64,000 nt of DNA from Deltaproteobacteria bacterium (GTDB lineage Bacteria > Myxococcota > Myxococcia > Myxococcales > 40CM-4-68-19). The notes under the pieces were generated by a model, which worked only from the letters and a program-made list of their open reading frames with translations, had not been told where the DNA came from and did no database searches. Shown here piece after piece: positions 17,014-25,840 of this stretch. The stretch is from contig VBLC01000061.1 in assembly GCA_005879315.1 (NCBI GenBank), positions 96,784 to 160,783 on the forward strand. The letters run 5' to 3'. How positions within the stretch are numbered: the first letter of the stretch is position 1; each line of letters starts with the position of its first letter. A program made the position numbers and the translations under genes.

Positions 17014-18267
17014 TTACTTCGCCTGTCCCGCCATCTGGCCGATGCGGAAGATGACGAACTCCGCCGGCTTCACCGGGGCGATGCCGATCTCGCAGACCAT
17101 CTGGCCTGCGTCCACCACCTCGGGCGGGTTGGTCTCGGAGTCGCACTTGACGTAGAAGGCCTCCTCCGGAGTCTTCCCCATCAAGGCGCCCGAGTTGTAG
17201 ACCCTGAGGAGGAACGCCGTGATGTTGCGGCTCACGCGCTTCCAGAGGGTCTCGTCGTTGGGCTCGAACACCACCCACTGCGTGCCGATCTCGATCGACT
17301 GCTCGATCATCAGGAACAGGCGGCGCACGTTGATGTACCGCCACGACGGATCGCTGGAGACTGTCCGGGCCCCCCAGACGCGGATGCCGCGGTCGCCCAG
17401 GTTCCTGATGCAGTTGATCCCGCGCGGGTTCAAGAAGTCCTGCTCAGGGCGCGAGATGGTGTACTTGAGACCGAGCGCTCCGCGGACGATCTCGTTCGCG
17501 GGAGCCTTGTGCACGCCGCGCTCGCTGTCTGAACGGGCGTAGATGCCGGCCATGTGGCCCGAGGGCGGGACGTAGATGTTTCCCTTTTCGGGGTCGTACA
17601 CCTGGATCCAGGGGAAATAGACCGCTGCGTACTGCGAGTCGCGCGGCTTGGGCATCTTTGCGATGCCATCCTTGCCCAGCTCCTCCGCCGAGTCGAGGAT
17701 CGCGAAGCGGTACTTGTTGTTCTCGCAGTGCGAGATCACCGCATCCTGGATCGCCGGATCGCTCTGGCCCGGGGCTGCGACCAGGGAAATCTCGGGGATG
17801 TCGTTGAAGACGTTGAGGCCCGTGCGGCGTCCTGGGCCTTCGTCCTTGCCGATGAACAGCGCCGGGCTCGTCGCGGCCGGAGCCGGTACAGACGGGGCAG
17901 GAGCGGCGACTGCCGGAGCGGGCTTGCCCGTCTCCGCTGCCTTCTTTGCCTCGGCTTCCTTCTTCTCCGCCTCCTTGGCAGCTTGCTCCGCGGTGACGGT
18001 CCTGGTGGAGACGTTGCAGACGAAGGCCTTGGTGCCGCCGTTGTTGAAGAACCCGTAGACGGCGTGCGCAAGATAGGTCGAGTGGGTGAAGTCACCGAAG
18101 GTCCGGGTGTACTGCGCCCAGTTGGTGATCAGCACCGCTTCGTTGGTGGGTCCGACGATGGACTCGCCGATGAATGCCGCGGTCGAAGTGCCCACTGCTT
18201 CGATGGGCTTCGAGCCGCGGTCGACCTCCTCGATGTACACGCCAGGGGACAGATAAGACGTTGCCAT
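17014..18267 (-). CDS. Contractile-tail sheath protein, copy 2, with Ala/Lys/Pro-rich insertion
   Basis: This 417-residue sheath has the family N-terminus TSYLSPGVYIEEVDRGSKPI, AAFIGESIVGPTNEA, and the full C-terminal domain (VPPSGHMAGIYARSDSERGV, GIRVWGARTVSSD, YVKCDSETNPPE, CEIGIAPVKPAEFVIFRIGQ). Between about residues 87 and 130 lies an insertion absent from copy 1: a charged helix (EQAAKEAEKKEAEAKKAAE) followed by an Ala/Pro linker. It should project from the sheath surface. Its ATG has GAGGAG upstream. It is the first structural gene after the Pvc16-like gene and about 40% alike copy 1 in the conserved domain by eye. Confidence 0.95.
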   Translation of the reverse strand: MATSYLSPGVYIEEVDRGSKPIEAVGTSTAAFIGESIVGPTNEAVLITNWAQYTRTFGDFTHSTYLAHAVYGFFNNGGTKAFVCNVSTRTVTAEQAAKEAEKKEAEAKKAAETGKPAPAVAAPAPSVPAPAATSPALFIGKDEGPGRRTGLNVFNDIPEISLVAAPGQSDPAIQDAVISHCENNKYRFAILDSAEELGKDGIAKMPKPRDSQYAAVYFPWIQVYDPEKGNIYVPPSGHMAGIYARSDSERGVHKAPANEIVRGALGLKYTISRPEQDFLNPRGINCIRNLGDRGIRVWGARTVSSDPSWRYINVRRLFLMIEQSIEIGTQWVVFEPNDETLWKRVSRNITAFLLRVYNSGALMGKTPEEAFYVKCDSETNPPEVVDAGQMVCEIGIAPVKPAEFVIFRIGQMAGQAK

Positions 18268-18398
18268 TTACTACTCCTCTACCGTTCGGTGGTTGGAGAC
18301 CGCACAAGGGAGGCGGCCTCGCGTGGGAGATTGCCTTTGCTTCCTCTTCCTGATGACCACATGACGAACGCCCTCTCGATGCACTGCTGCCAAGGCGG

Positions 18399-19079
18399 TT
18401 ACTTGCGAGGCGGAGCCACGATCCTCGGTGGCTTCGCCTCCACCCCGAGCTCCTTGGCGCTGACGCTGCCCGGGGGTGGACGGAGCTGATCGAAAACGTC
18501 GATGTGCCGCTGCTTGACGCGCTTGGTGCGGCCCACTTCCTTGCCGGAGTAGAGGCGCGCGTCGGCCTTGTAGCCGACCGCGACGCGCGGCCCGGCGCCG
18601 AATCCGCCGAAGACGGTGGAGCAGGTCTCGAGCGTGAAGCCGGGATCGTGCGTGATGCCGACGAAATCCCCTTTGGGGAAGGAGTCGCCCGCCAGGTCCT
18701 CGCCTTCGAGCCGCGAATGATCGAGCAAGGCCCGCATGCCAAGAGCGAGGATCTCCTGCTCATCCGCCAGATCCTCGGCGCTGGCAGTGAGGAGGTAATG
18801 CAGGCCGAGCTCCAGCGGGCGGCCATAGCGGATGAGCACGGTCTCGCCCTTCTCGTCGGTGACCTCTTCTTCGAGGTTCCAGCTCTCGTTCTGGCGGACG
18901 TCGACGGTGGGGCGCAGCTCGTAGAGGTAGAGCACCAGGCAGGGCGAGCTCTTGCGGAGGAACTCCGTCGTGGGCGCGGCGAGAAATGCCTTCGCCTTGG
19001 CGCGCGCCTGCTGCAGCTCGGCGCGCAGCACCCCGAGAAGGCTCTGGCTCACGTCGCGGATGACCTGGTGCTTGGGCAT
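18399..19079 (-). CDS. Pvc16-like tail terminator/cap protein (DUF4255)
   Basis: The 226-residue protein shows the DUF4255/Pvc16 N-terminal domain: VIRDVSQSLLGVLRAELQQA, CLVLYLYELRPTVDVRQNES, and 'RYGRPLELGLHYLLTASAED' with the typical length and order. The C-terminal ~60 residues are a basic, proline-containing tail. In PVC this protein caps the far end of the tube and sheath. A sigma70-like promoter candidate lies 67 bases upstream, so it probably heads the sheath-tube transcript that runs to the spike gene. The gap of 131 bases to sheath copy 2 holds that gene's Shine-Dalgarno and nothing else recognisable. Confidence 0.9.
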   Translation of the reverse strand: MPKHQVIRDVSQSLLGVLRAELQQARAKAKAFLAAPTTEFLRKSSPCLVLYLYELRPTVDVRQNESWNLEEEVTDEKGETVLIRYGRPLELGLHYLLTASAEDLADEQEILALGMRALLDHSRLEGEDLAGDSFPKGDFVGITHDPGFTLETCSTVFGGFGAGPRVAVGYKADARLYSGKEVGRTKRVKQRHIDVFDQLRPPPGSVSAKELGVEAKPPRIVAPPRK

Positions 19080-19145
19080 GAAGACGGTCCGCTACCTTGA
19101 GGAGTAATTCTCCCGAAGGACTGTCCAGAGGTGAGGGGGCGCAGC

Positions 19146-19174
19146 CATTTTGGGAGAACGCCGGATGAAGTCAA
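19146..19174 (-). promoter_or_regulatory. Candidate promoter for the Pvc16-sheath-tube transcript
   Basis: On the minus strand TTGACT (19169-19174) and AAAATG (19146-19151) are separated by 17 bases, 67 bases before the Pvc16-like ATG. The -35 box is good, the -10 box weak. The rest of the 184-base gap 19080-19263 shows no gene. Confidence 0.3.
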
Positions 19175-19263
19175 GCAGCGCACATCCGGAATTCGACAGT
19201 GCGGCGCGGCCGGTCGAAAAAGTCCTGTAAATTTCACGACTCACGTTCCCCCCTGCCGTGTCG

Positions 19264-22200
19264 TCAGCCGCTTACATTTCCGTCGTCGTCCTTTTTGCCG
19301 GCGTCGTCGGCCTTCTTTTTCGCCTGGTCCGCAATTCCCGCTGCGCCTTGCGCCTGGTCTGCGATTCCCGCCGCGCCTCCGGCTGCGCCTTGCGCCTGAT
19401 CTGCAACTCCGGGAGATCCAGCTGCGCCCTTCGTTTGTTCCGCGGCTCCCCCTGAAGCTGTTTGCGGGTCTGCTGCTGCTCCGCCTGCAGCCGCACCGCT
19501 CGCTGCTCCCGCAGGCGCGCTCGCGGCGCCGCTGGTCGGTCCGCCTTGCGCCGGCGCCTTTTTCGGCTCCTCCTTCGGTGGCTCCTTCTTCCCGGAGGCC
19601 GCCTGCGAGCTCTCTTGCGATCGCTGCGCCGAGGAGCTGGCGCTCGACGATGCCGCGGCAGTCGCTGCCGCAGAATTCTGCGCCGCCCCCGCGTTCTTTT
19701 GCGCGCCCGCGGCGTCGCCGTTGCGCGCGCTGTCGACAGCGCTCTGGGCCTTGTCCGCCGTCTCCGCGGCTTTCTTCGCCGCTTTTTCAAATTCCCCGAT
19801 GGCGCCGAGAGCCGAGCGGCGCACGTTCTCGTCGTCCGGCACCTTGCACGCGCCGGTCGCGGTGCTCCTGGCCTGCGCCGATCCGGCGGTTGCCGAAGCC
19901 GCCGCACCCGTCGCGCTTTGCGTCGCCGAGTCGGCCGCCCTGGCATTCTCGACCGTGCCGGCGCGCGAGGGCAGCGCGGCGAAGAGCGCAGCGTTCTTCT
20001 CCATCTGCTGCCGTGCCCTGGCCAGCTCCTGCCCGGCGCGCTTTGTCGCGGCCTCGGCCGCAGCGGTGAGCTTCTCCGCCTCGATCTCGACCTGCTTCTC
20101 GTGTTTGCGCACGGTCTCGCGCGCCTTCTCCACGGCCTTGTCGCCCTCGTCGTAAGAGCTCTTCAATTGCTCGAAGGCGCTCTCGATCTGCTCTCCTACC
20201 TCGGGGATCCGGCGAACGAGGCCGCGCAGATCCGCCCGCTTCTTCTGCGCCCCCTCGTACGCCGCCTTCGCCTGCGCCTGGGCCGCCTGCACTTGATCGA
20301 CGGCGCCTCGCGCCTGCGAGAGGAACACCTCGGCGCTCTTGCCGATGGCGGTGTCGCTCTTCTTCAGCGTCTCGCCGAGCGGGCCCTGCATCTTCTCGCC
20401 CGCCGCGTGCAGCTCTTTGTACTGATCCTTGAGCTGCTTGAGGAACTGCTTGGTCTGTTCCTCGTGCTTCTCCTTCCCCTGGTCGTGCTCCTGCGAGAGA
20501 CGGTCGTGCTCCTTCCCGGCGCTCTGCGCATGTTCGTCGGCCTTGCGAACCGGGTTGTTCTGCACCTCGTTGGAAGCAGCCACGCTGGAGTCGGCGCTCT
20601 GGCCGGCCGCCTCGGTGCCCATCGCGAGGTGCGTGAGCATCTCGCCGCCGACCCTGGTAGCCTCGCCCTTGAAGTCCTCCCACAGCTTGTTCAGTTCCTC
20701 CTTCGCCGCGGCGAGCGCGTCCTGCATGATCTGCTTGAGCTGCTTGGTCGCCTCTGCCTCGCTCGCGCTCTCGGCCTCCTTCAGGTCCCACGATTGCGTG
20801 GCGGTCTCGAGCGACTTCGCCAGCACCTTCTCGGCGCCCTTGAGGACCTCGTCCTCGATCTTCTTCAGCAGGCGATCGATGGCTGCGGAGATCTTCTTCT
20901 TCATCTCCTCCGCGATCTTCTCCAGATCTTTCTTGGCCTCGTCCCAAAGTTTGGCGAAGAGCTGCGCCGCCTGTGACTGCGCCGACTTCGCCTCGGCGAG
21001 GTTGTCCTTCTTCGCCTCCGCGAGCGCCTCGTTCGCGTGCGCGAGGAGCTCGTTGGCGGAGTCGAGCGCGGCCTTGGCCTGATCGACCAGCGGCCGCCCG
21101 AGCTTTTCAGCCCGCCCCGGAGCCTTTTCTTCGAGCCGCGCGAGATTCTCGGCGGATTCCCCCCAGGCGTCCTGGCACTGCTTGACGAGCGCGGTCGTCT
21201 CCTCGACCGAGTTCTCGCAGGCCCTCGGGTCGCGCTTGAGCGCCGCTTCGGCGGCCGCCTTTCCCTTCTCGACCAGACCGTCGAGCGACTTGAGCGCGGT
21301 CTCCACTTTCGCCTTGGTGCTGCCGACGAGATCATCGATGGCGGCCTGCGCGGCGCCGCTCTTCTCTTCGAAATCCTTCTTGACCTGGTCGAGGCCGCTC
21401 TCCGCTTGCTGCGCGAGATCGTCGGCCTGCTTCTTCGCATCGGCGAGCATCGACTGGCCGACCTCGCCGGCCTGGTCGAGGAGCTCGGTGAATCTGTCGA
21501 GAGCACCGTTCTTGCCGCCGCCCCGCGGAATCAACGCCTGGACCTTGTCGACGATGACCCGGATGATCTTCCGCACGTCTTCGGGGACGTCCTTCGCGGC
21601 CTGGTCGGCCTTCTGGTAGAAATCGTCCGCCGCCTTCTGCGCTTCGCCGAAGAGCCTTTCGGCCTCCTCGCGGTCCTGCGTCGCTCCGTCGAGGTCGCGG
21701 GCCTCGAGCTTCTTCAGGCCATCCTGCACCTTCTTGACGCACGCGCCGCCCTTCTTGCAGGCGAGCTCGCCGGCGTCCTTCGCGGCCCGGGCTTCTTCGA
21801 TCACCTTCCTGATCTGGTCGAAGTCTGCCTTGTACTGGTCGTACTTCGCCTTGTACTCCTTGGCCTTGCCTTCGACCTCGACGGCGAATTCCTTCGCCTG
21901 CTGCGCGAGGTGTCCGAGCTTCTGCTCGATGGCGCCCAGCGTCTTGCCCAGAGTCGACTCGCCGTGGCCCATCAGGGCCTTGAGCTGCTCGAGCAGGTGC
22001 TGCAGCGCGGCCTTCACGCTTTCGGGGAGCTTCTCGTAAGCCTCTTGCGCTTTCTGGTAGCAAGCCTCGGCGTCCTTCTGCGCTGCCTCGAGCTTCGCCT
22101 GCGCTTCCTCGCCGTCCTTTTTCGCCGGCTCCCAGTCGCGCTTCTCCACCTTCTGCAGCGCCTCGCCGCACTTCGCGACCCCTTCCTTCCCCTCGCCCCA

Positions 22201-24732
22201 GGCTTTCTCCCCGAGCGACACGGTCTCCTTCGCCGACTGGTAGAACTCTTTCAGCTGCTCGAACTGCTTCTTGTACTTGTCGACCTCGGCCCTCACTTGC
22301 TGGAGGATCTTGTTGCCCTTCTCGTAGACGGCCTTCGCCTCGGCGGCGAGCTTGCCGACCTTGGCCCGCACCGCCTCGATGAATTTCCCTAACGACGACT
22401 CGCCCTGCGGGAGCATGGCGGCGATGTTGTCGAGGATGGTCTGCAGCGTGCTGCGGACGCCGTCGGGAAGATCGCTCTCGACCTCTTTCAGCTTGTCGAT
22501 GCAGAGCTGCGCCTCGCTCTTCGCCGTCTCGAAATTCTTCTGCGCCGGCTCGACTTCCTTCTCCGCCTCGTCCCATTTCTTCTCTTTGAGAAGCTTGATG
22601 CCCTTGCCGATCCCCTCGAAGACTGCCCGGCCCGCCTTGAACGCCTTCTCGCCGTGCTCCTTGATGTAGAGGCCAGCCTTGATCCATTTGCCGCCGTACT
22701 CGTCGATCTTGTCCTCGATCTGCTTCTTCAGCTGGTCGCACGTCTGCTTGTAGTTCTGGATCTTGCCCCTGGTCTGCCCGATCAGGGCGACAGCCTGGTC
22801 GACGTCGACGCCGAGCGTGTCCTTGACCTGCTTCTTGATCGTCTCCCGCGCATTCTTCACCGCGTCGTTGGCTTGAGCGATCCCGGTCTGCGCCTCCTTG
22901 ATCGCCTTGGTCGCTTGATCGATCCCGTGCTGCGCGCCGGAAGCGATGGCCCCGGAGATCGACTGCCCGGCCGCGTCACCCGAGCCCTGCACGGAAGTGA
23001 CCACCTGCTCGAGCAGTCCGCGGAGCGCATCGACCAGCGGGCCGGCCGCAGCGGTCGCCTGGGCCGCGCACATCTCGACGGCGGTCTGGCCGCTCTTGAC
23101 GCCGGCCTGCGCCATCGCCAGGCCGGCCTTGCCGATGTTGAGGGCGATGTCGGCGGCGGCGAGAAGCCCGATCTTGATCCCCTGCACGGCGCCGGAGAGC
23201 GGCGCGTCCACCGCGCCTGTGGTGTGCAGCGCATCGAGCACCGCGGCTTTCACCGCATCGAAAGCGTCGCTCGCATGCTGGATGCCCCGATCGGCGATCT
23301 CGGTGACTCCTGCTGCGGCTTCCTGCGCCTTCTTCAGCGCACCGCGAGCCATCTCGCTCTTGGCGGCGGCGGTCTCCTGCCCGGCCTCCCCCACTTTCGA
23401 CTTCGCCTTGGCGACGTAATCGCCCAAGCCCTTGAGCCTGGCCTCCGCCTGCTTGAGCGCGGTCTGCGCGACCTCCGCGTTGCCCTGCTTGACCTGCGCG
23501 AGCGCCTCCTTCACCTGGTCCAGCACCTGCCGGGCCGAGACGATGGCCTGATTGGCGCTGTTCGCCGCTTCCCGCGCTGCCTTGAGCCTGAAGGCGGCGA
23601 GGTCCGCGATCTGCTGCGCCTTCTGCGCCGCTTGCTGCACCGACTGGGCGGACCTGGTCAGGTTCTTGACCGGAGTCTGCCCCTTCTTGATGGCATAGCG
23701 CCGGGCGCGAAACTCCGTCGCATAGCCGGTGTCGACGAAGAACACATGGTCGGTGGAGACGACGTAGTACTGCCCGTCGACGCGCTTGCCGGCCTTCTCC
23801 ACTTCCACGACCGATCCGGCGCGGATGGCCGGGTCGCCGGTGACGCGCGCCTCCGCGTGGACGAAGACGCCGGCGCGCTTGTTGTACTCGCTCTTGGCGA
23901 CGGCCTCGAGAATGTTCTTCTGGGCGGTGGCGAGCGGATAGACCGCCTCGATGTCGCCGAACATCTTCTTCACCAGCTGCTCGCCGGTCTCGGTGCCGCC
24001 CTGCTTGCCGTACTCGTCGCCCGACTTCGCGGTGCTGGGGATCTCCTTCTTCTTCTCGACGTCCCAGCCGGTGGTGGTGATCTTCGAGACCTGATCGAAG
24101 GTGTTCACCTCCTGGATGAACCGGCCGATGTTCTCGCGCCAGACGAGGCGCGCGGCGGGCGGGTCGCCGATCTTCGGTTTCTTGAAGAGCAGCTTCTTGC
24201 CGTCGACGTAGACGCGGAAGCCCGCGACCGCTGCCCGCTGCAGGAGGAAGTCGTAGTCGGAGAGGTTGTTCTGGATGACGAAGTCGTGGACGACCTTGCT
24301 GTCCTCGACGTCGGCGGAGAGACCGTGCCGCTGGGCGACGCGGCGGGCGAGATCCGAGTCCTTCACGTCCTTGTACGTCTGGGTGACGGTGCCCTTGTCG
24401 AAGTTGTGGCCCTTGTCGACGCCGGAGGCGACCAGGCGCGAGGGGCCGTCGGAGGTGAGCACGATCTCGAGATTCGAGACCTCGCCCTTGCAGACGCTCT
24501 TGAGCTTGCCCTGGTAGCCGAGCTTGATCTCGATCTGCGTGCCCGGCTTGAACTTGTTCTTCTGCGTCCACTTGCGGCCGACGTCGCTCAGGTGCAGCCA
24601 GAAGCGGCTCGCCCGGTCCATGTCGTCGGTGACGCGGATGCCGATCACCGAGGCGGCCAGCTCGGGGTCGGCCGCGCTCCCGTCGACGAGCAGCTGGAAA
24701 TGCGGGACGAGGCGCTTGTCGTCTGCGGCCAA
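19264..24732 (-). CDS. Giant gpD/VgrG-like hub protein with ~1,480-residue helical extension
   Basis: The start is TTG 24732, preceded by GGGAG five bases away; upstream frame sequence is unrelated. Residues 1-~345 are a late-control-D/VgrG-type hub: HFQLLVDG, GIRVTDDMDRASRFWLHLSD, KFKPGTQIEIKLGY, DLARRVAQRHGLSADVEDS, NLSDYDFLLQRAAVAGFRVY, then ARVTGDPAIRAGSVVEVEKA and GQYYVVSTDHVFF. The remaining ~1,480 residues are almost continuous Ala/Lys/Glu/Gln-rich coiled coil. This includes a hydrophobic stretch near 515-540, four diverged ~146-residue repeats from about 718, and an Ala/Gly-rich tail with repeated GIADQAQGAAG. Total length is 1,822 residues. No PAAR tip or spike beta-helix is present; the spike is encoded separately (9165-9890). 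The extension could serve as a tape measure, a lumen-filling scaffold or cargo; no separate tape-measure gene is visible. It is transcribed towards the Pvc16 gene. Confidence 0.88.
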   Translation of the reverse strand: MAADDKRLVPHFQLLVDGSAADPELAASVIGIRVTDDMDRASRFWLHLSDVGRKWTQKNKFKPGTQIEIKLGYQGKLKSVCKGEVSNLEIVLTSDGPSRLVASGVDKGHNFDKGTVTQTYKDVKDSDLARRVAQRHGLSADVEDSKVVHDFVIQNNLSDYDFLLQRAAVAGFRVYVDGKKLLFKKPKIGDPPAARLVWRENIGRFIQEVNTFDQVSKITTTGWDVEKKKEIPSTAKSGDEYGKQGGTETGEQLVKKMFGDIEAVYPLATAQKNILEAVAKSEYNKRAGVFVHAEARVTGDPAIRAGSVVEVEKAGKRVDGQYYVVSTDHVFFVDTGYATEFRARRYAIKKGQTPVKNLTRSAQSVQQAAQKAQQIADLAAFRLKAAREAANSANQAIVSARQVLDQVKEALAQVKQGNAEVAQTALKQAEARLKGLGDYVAKAKSKVGEAGQETAAAKSEMARGALKKAQEAAAGVTEIADRGIQHASDAFDAVKAAVLDALHTTGAVDAPLSGAVQGIKIGLLAAADIALNIGKAGLAMAQAGVKSGQTAVEMCAAQATAAAGPLVDALRGLLEQVVTSVQGSGDAAGQSISGAIASGAQHGIDQATKAIKEAQTGIAQANDAVKNARETIKKQVKDTLGVDVDQAVALIGQTRGKIQNYKQTCDQLKKQIEDKIDEYGGKWIKAGLYIKEHGEKAFKAGRAVFEGIGKGIKLLKEKKWDEAEKEVEPAQKNFETAKSEAQLCIDKLKEVESDLPDGVRSTLQTILDNIAAMLPQGESSLGKFIEAVRAKVGKLAAEAKAVYEKGNKILQQVRAEVDKYKKQFEQLKEFYQSAKETVSLGEKAWGEGKEGVAKCGEALQKVEKRDWEPAKKDGEEAQAKLEAAQKDAEACYQKAQEAYEKLPESVKAALQHLLEQLKALMGHGESTLGKTLGAIEQKLGHLAQQAKEFAVEVEGKAKEYKAKYDQYKADFDQIRKVIEEARAAKDAGELACKKGGACVKKVQDGLKKLEARDLDGATQDREEAERLFGEAQKAADDFYQKADQAAKDVPEDVRKIIRVIVDKVQALIPRGGGKNGALDRFTELLDQAGEVGQSMLADAKKQADDLAQQAESGLDQVKKDFEEKSGAAQAAIDDLVGSTKAKVETALKSLDGLVEKGKAAAEAALKRDPRACENSVEETTALVKQCQDAWGESAENLARLEEKAPGRAEKLGRPLVDQAKAALDSANELLAHANEALAEAKKDNLAEAKSAQSQAAQLFAKLWDEAKKDLEKIAEEMKKKISAAIDRLLKKIEDEVLKGAEKVLAKSLETATQSWDLKEAESASEAEATKQLKQIMQDALAAAKEELNKLWEDFKGEATRVGGEMLTHLAMGTEAAGQSADSSVAASNEVQNNPVRKADEHAQSAGKEHDRLSQEHDQGKEKHEEQTKQFLKQLKDQYKELHAAGEKMQGPLGETLKKSDTAIGKSAEVFLSQARGAVDQVQAAQAQAKAAYEGAQKKRADLRGLVRRIPEVGEQIESAFEQLKSSYDEGDKAVEKARETVRKHEKQVEIEAEKLTAAAEAATKRAGQELARARQQMEKNAALFAALPSRAGTVENARAADSATQSATGAAASATAGSAQARSTATGACKVPDDENVRRSALGAIGEFEKAAKKAAETADKAQSAVDSARNGDAAGAQKNAGAAQNSAAATAAASSSASSSAQRSQESSQAASGKKEPPKEEPKKAPAQGGPTSGAASAPAGAASGAAAGGAAADPQTASGGAAEQTKGAAGSPGVADQAQGAAGGAAGIADQAQGAAGIADQAKKKADDAGKKDDDGNVSG
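19321..19410. repeat. Short degenerate tandem repeat coding the Ala/Gly/Asp/Gln tail
   Basis: Roughly 30-42-base units beginning CGCCTGGTC(C/T)GC recur three times, at about 19321, 19351 and 19393, and encode the GIADQAQGAAG-type repeats at the C-terminus of the giant hub protein. Unit length may vary between strains by slippage. Confidence 0.7.
20803..22581 (-). repeat. Four diverged ~146-residue helical repeats inside the giant hub protein
   Basis: Units begin at 22581 (residue 718, KKWDEAEKEV), 22143 (864, KRDWEPAKKD), 21702 (1011, ARDLDGATQD) and 21237 (1166, KRDPRACENS), a spacing of 146, 147 and 155 residues. The first three share the order: basic-W/L-[DE]-A..., EA..C/F..K, (L/V)P[DE].V(R/K), then a G-rich [P/G].G[EG].. 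turn and a long helix. The fourth keeps only the opening and general layout. The end of the fourth unit is approximate. Confidence 0.65.
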
Positions 24733-24842
24733 GAATGCTCCCTGCGGCTTGCCTGTCAGGGGGAGACGACAGACCTGGGACTGCCGTAGTTTCCGGCAAG
24801 GGAGGGGGGGAAGCAAGGGGGGAGCTGCTAGACTGGCGCGCC

Positions 24843-25028
24843 GTGGAAGCGGATTCGAAGTTGCCCAAGCCCCCGCGGTTGCCGCAGCGCGCGGCGATCT
24901 ACATCGCGCCCGACGGCCGGGTGCATTTCGGCGCGCTCCTCTCCGACCTGGTGCCGGTGGCGCGGGCGCTGGGGGCGCAGATCGACGACAAGAAGTCGGA
25001 CGAGAAGCAATGCTCCGCGGCCTCGTAG
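24843..25028 (+). CDS. Small hypothetical protein, 61 aa
   Basis: A GTG at 24843 opens a 61-residue frame: EADSKLPKPPRLPQRAAIY, then IAPDGRVHFGALLSDLVPVA and a charged end. It overlaps the start of the following plus-strand gene by 19 bases, so the two may be coupled. It is divergent from the giant hub gene (110-base gap without a clear promoter). No family is recognised; the frame could extend to an ATG at 24735. Confidence 0.4.
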   Translation: MEADSKLPKPPRLPQRAAIYIAPDGRVHFGALLSDLVPVARALGAQIDDKKSDEKQCSAAS

Positions 25029-25786
25029 TCGCCATCCGCCGTTTCTTTTCACGGCGGCGAGGGCGCAAGCTGCTCAAAGCGCGGCTGCCGCGCGGGCTGC
25101 CGGCGGATGCTCCGGCGCTGCGCCTCGCGCTGCGCGTGCCCTTCGATCCACCGCCCGGCGAGTTCTGGACCGCTCCTCTCCCGGGCGCCGCGGCCGCGCG
25201 GCTCTTGCGTCTCTCGGCCCTCCCGCCGCCGCACCGGCCGCTGCAGATCGTCCGGCCGGACAACTTCCGGGTCGACCCGGCCACCCTCCAGATTGCCAAC
25301 GAAGGCATCTTGCCGCTCGAGCCGCGCGACACCAGCTATCGCTGGATCCACCCTGACTTCCGCCGCCGGCACCTCGACACGCCCTGGATGGCGCAGGACC
25401 GCATCGACTTCCTCGCGCCCCAGAAAGTGGAGTGGTTCGCGCTCTGGTGGTTCGAAGGCTTCGACCACCGCCCCGGAGCGAGGGGCCCGCGCAGCTACCA
25501 GATCAAGAAGGAGATCGAGTGGGAGATGCAGCGGGTGAAGGAGCAGATGCTCATCCGCCGCGACACCAGCAAAGACGAGCGGCCGCCGGCCGCAGGGACG
25601 TTCTCGCGCAGCCAGATTGGCCAGCCGATCGCCTCCTTCGAGGCGCAGCCCGATCTCTCTTCGCACTTGCCCGAGAAACCCTGGATCGATCCCGCCCAGC
25701 TCGCCCGCGAGCCTCCGCCGGAGATCCCCACCCGCGAGGCCTTCCTGCAGCGGCGCACGCTGCTCGACGCGCTGGAAGAGCGTTGA
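25010..25786 (+). CDS. Hypothetical protein, 258 aa, inside the contractile-tail cluster
   Basis: The 258-residue frame starts with a very basic N-terminus (VVAIRRFFSRRRGRKLLKA) and continues with a mixed alpha/beta region containing RPLQIVRPDNFRVDPATLQI, RDTSYRWIHPDFRRRHLDTP, KVEWFALWWFEGFDHRPGA and QIKKEIEWEMQRVKEQMLI. There is no signal peptide. It lies on the strand opposite to the tail genes and is convergent with the VWA-FHA gene, with the palindromic region 25841-26038 between their 3' ends. No family is recognised. Its placement suggests either an accessory product of the tail locus or a later insertion. Confidence 0.6.
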   Translation: MLRGLVVAIRRFFSRRRGRKLLKARLPRGLPADAPALRLALRVPFDPPPGEFWTAPLPGAAAARLLRLSALPPPHRPLQIVRPDNFRVDPATLQIANEGILPLEPRDTSYRWIHPDFRRRHLDTPWMAQDRIDFLAPQKVEWFALWWFEGFDHRPGARGPRSYQIKKEIEWEMQRVKEQMLIRRDTSKDERPPAAGTFSRSQIGQPIASFEAQPDLSSHLPEKPWIDPAQLAREPPPEIPTREAFLQRRTLLDALEER

Positions 25787-25840
25787 TCCACGCCCGCGGC
25801 GCTGAGATCAATGCAGGCCAATGAGCATCCCTGCCTGCCG

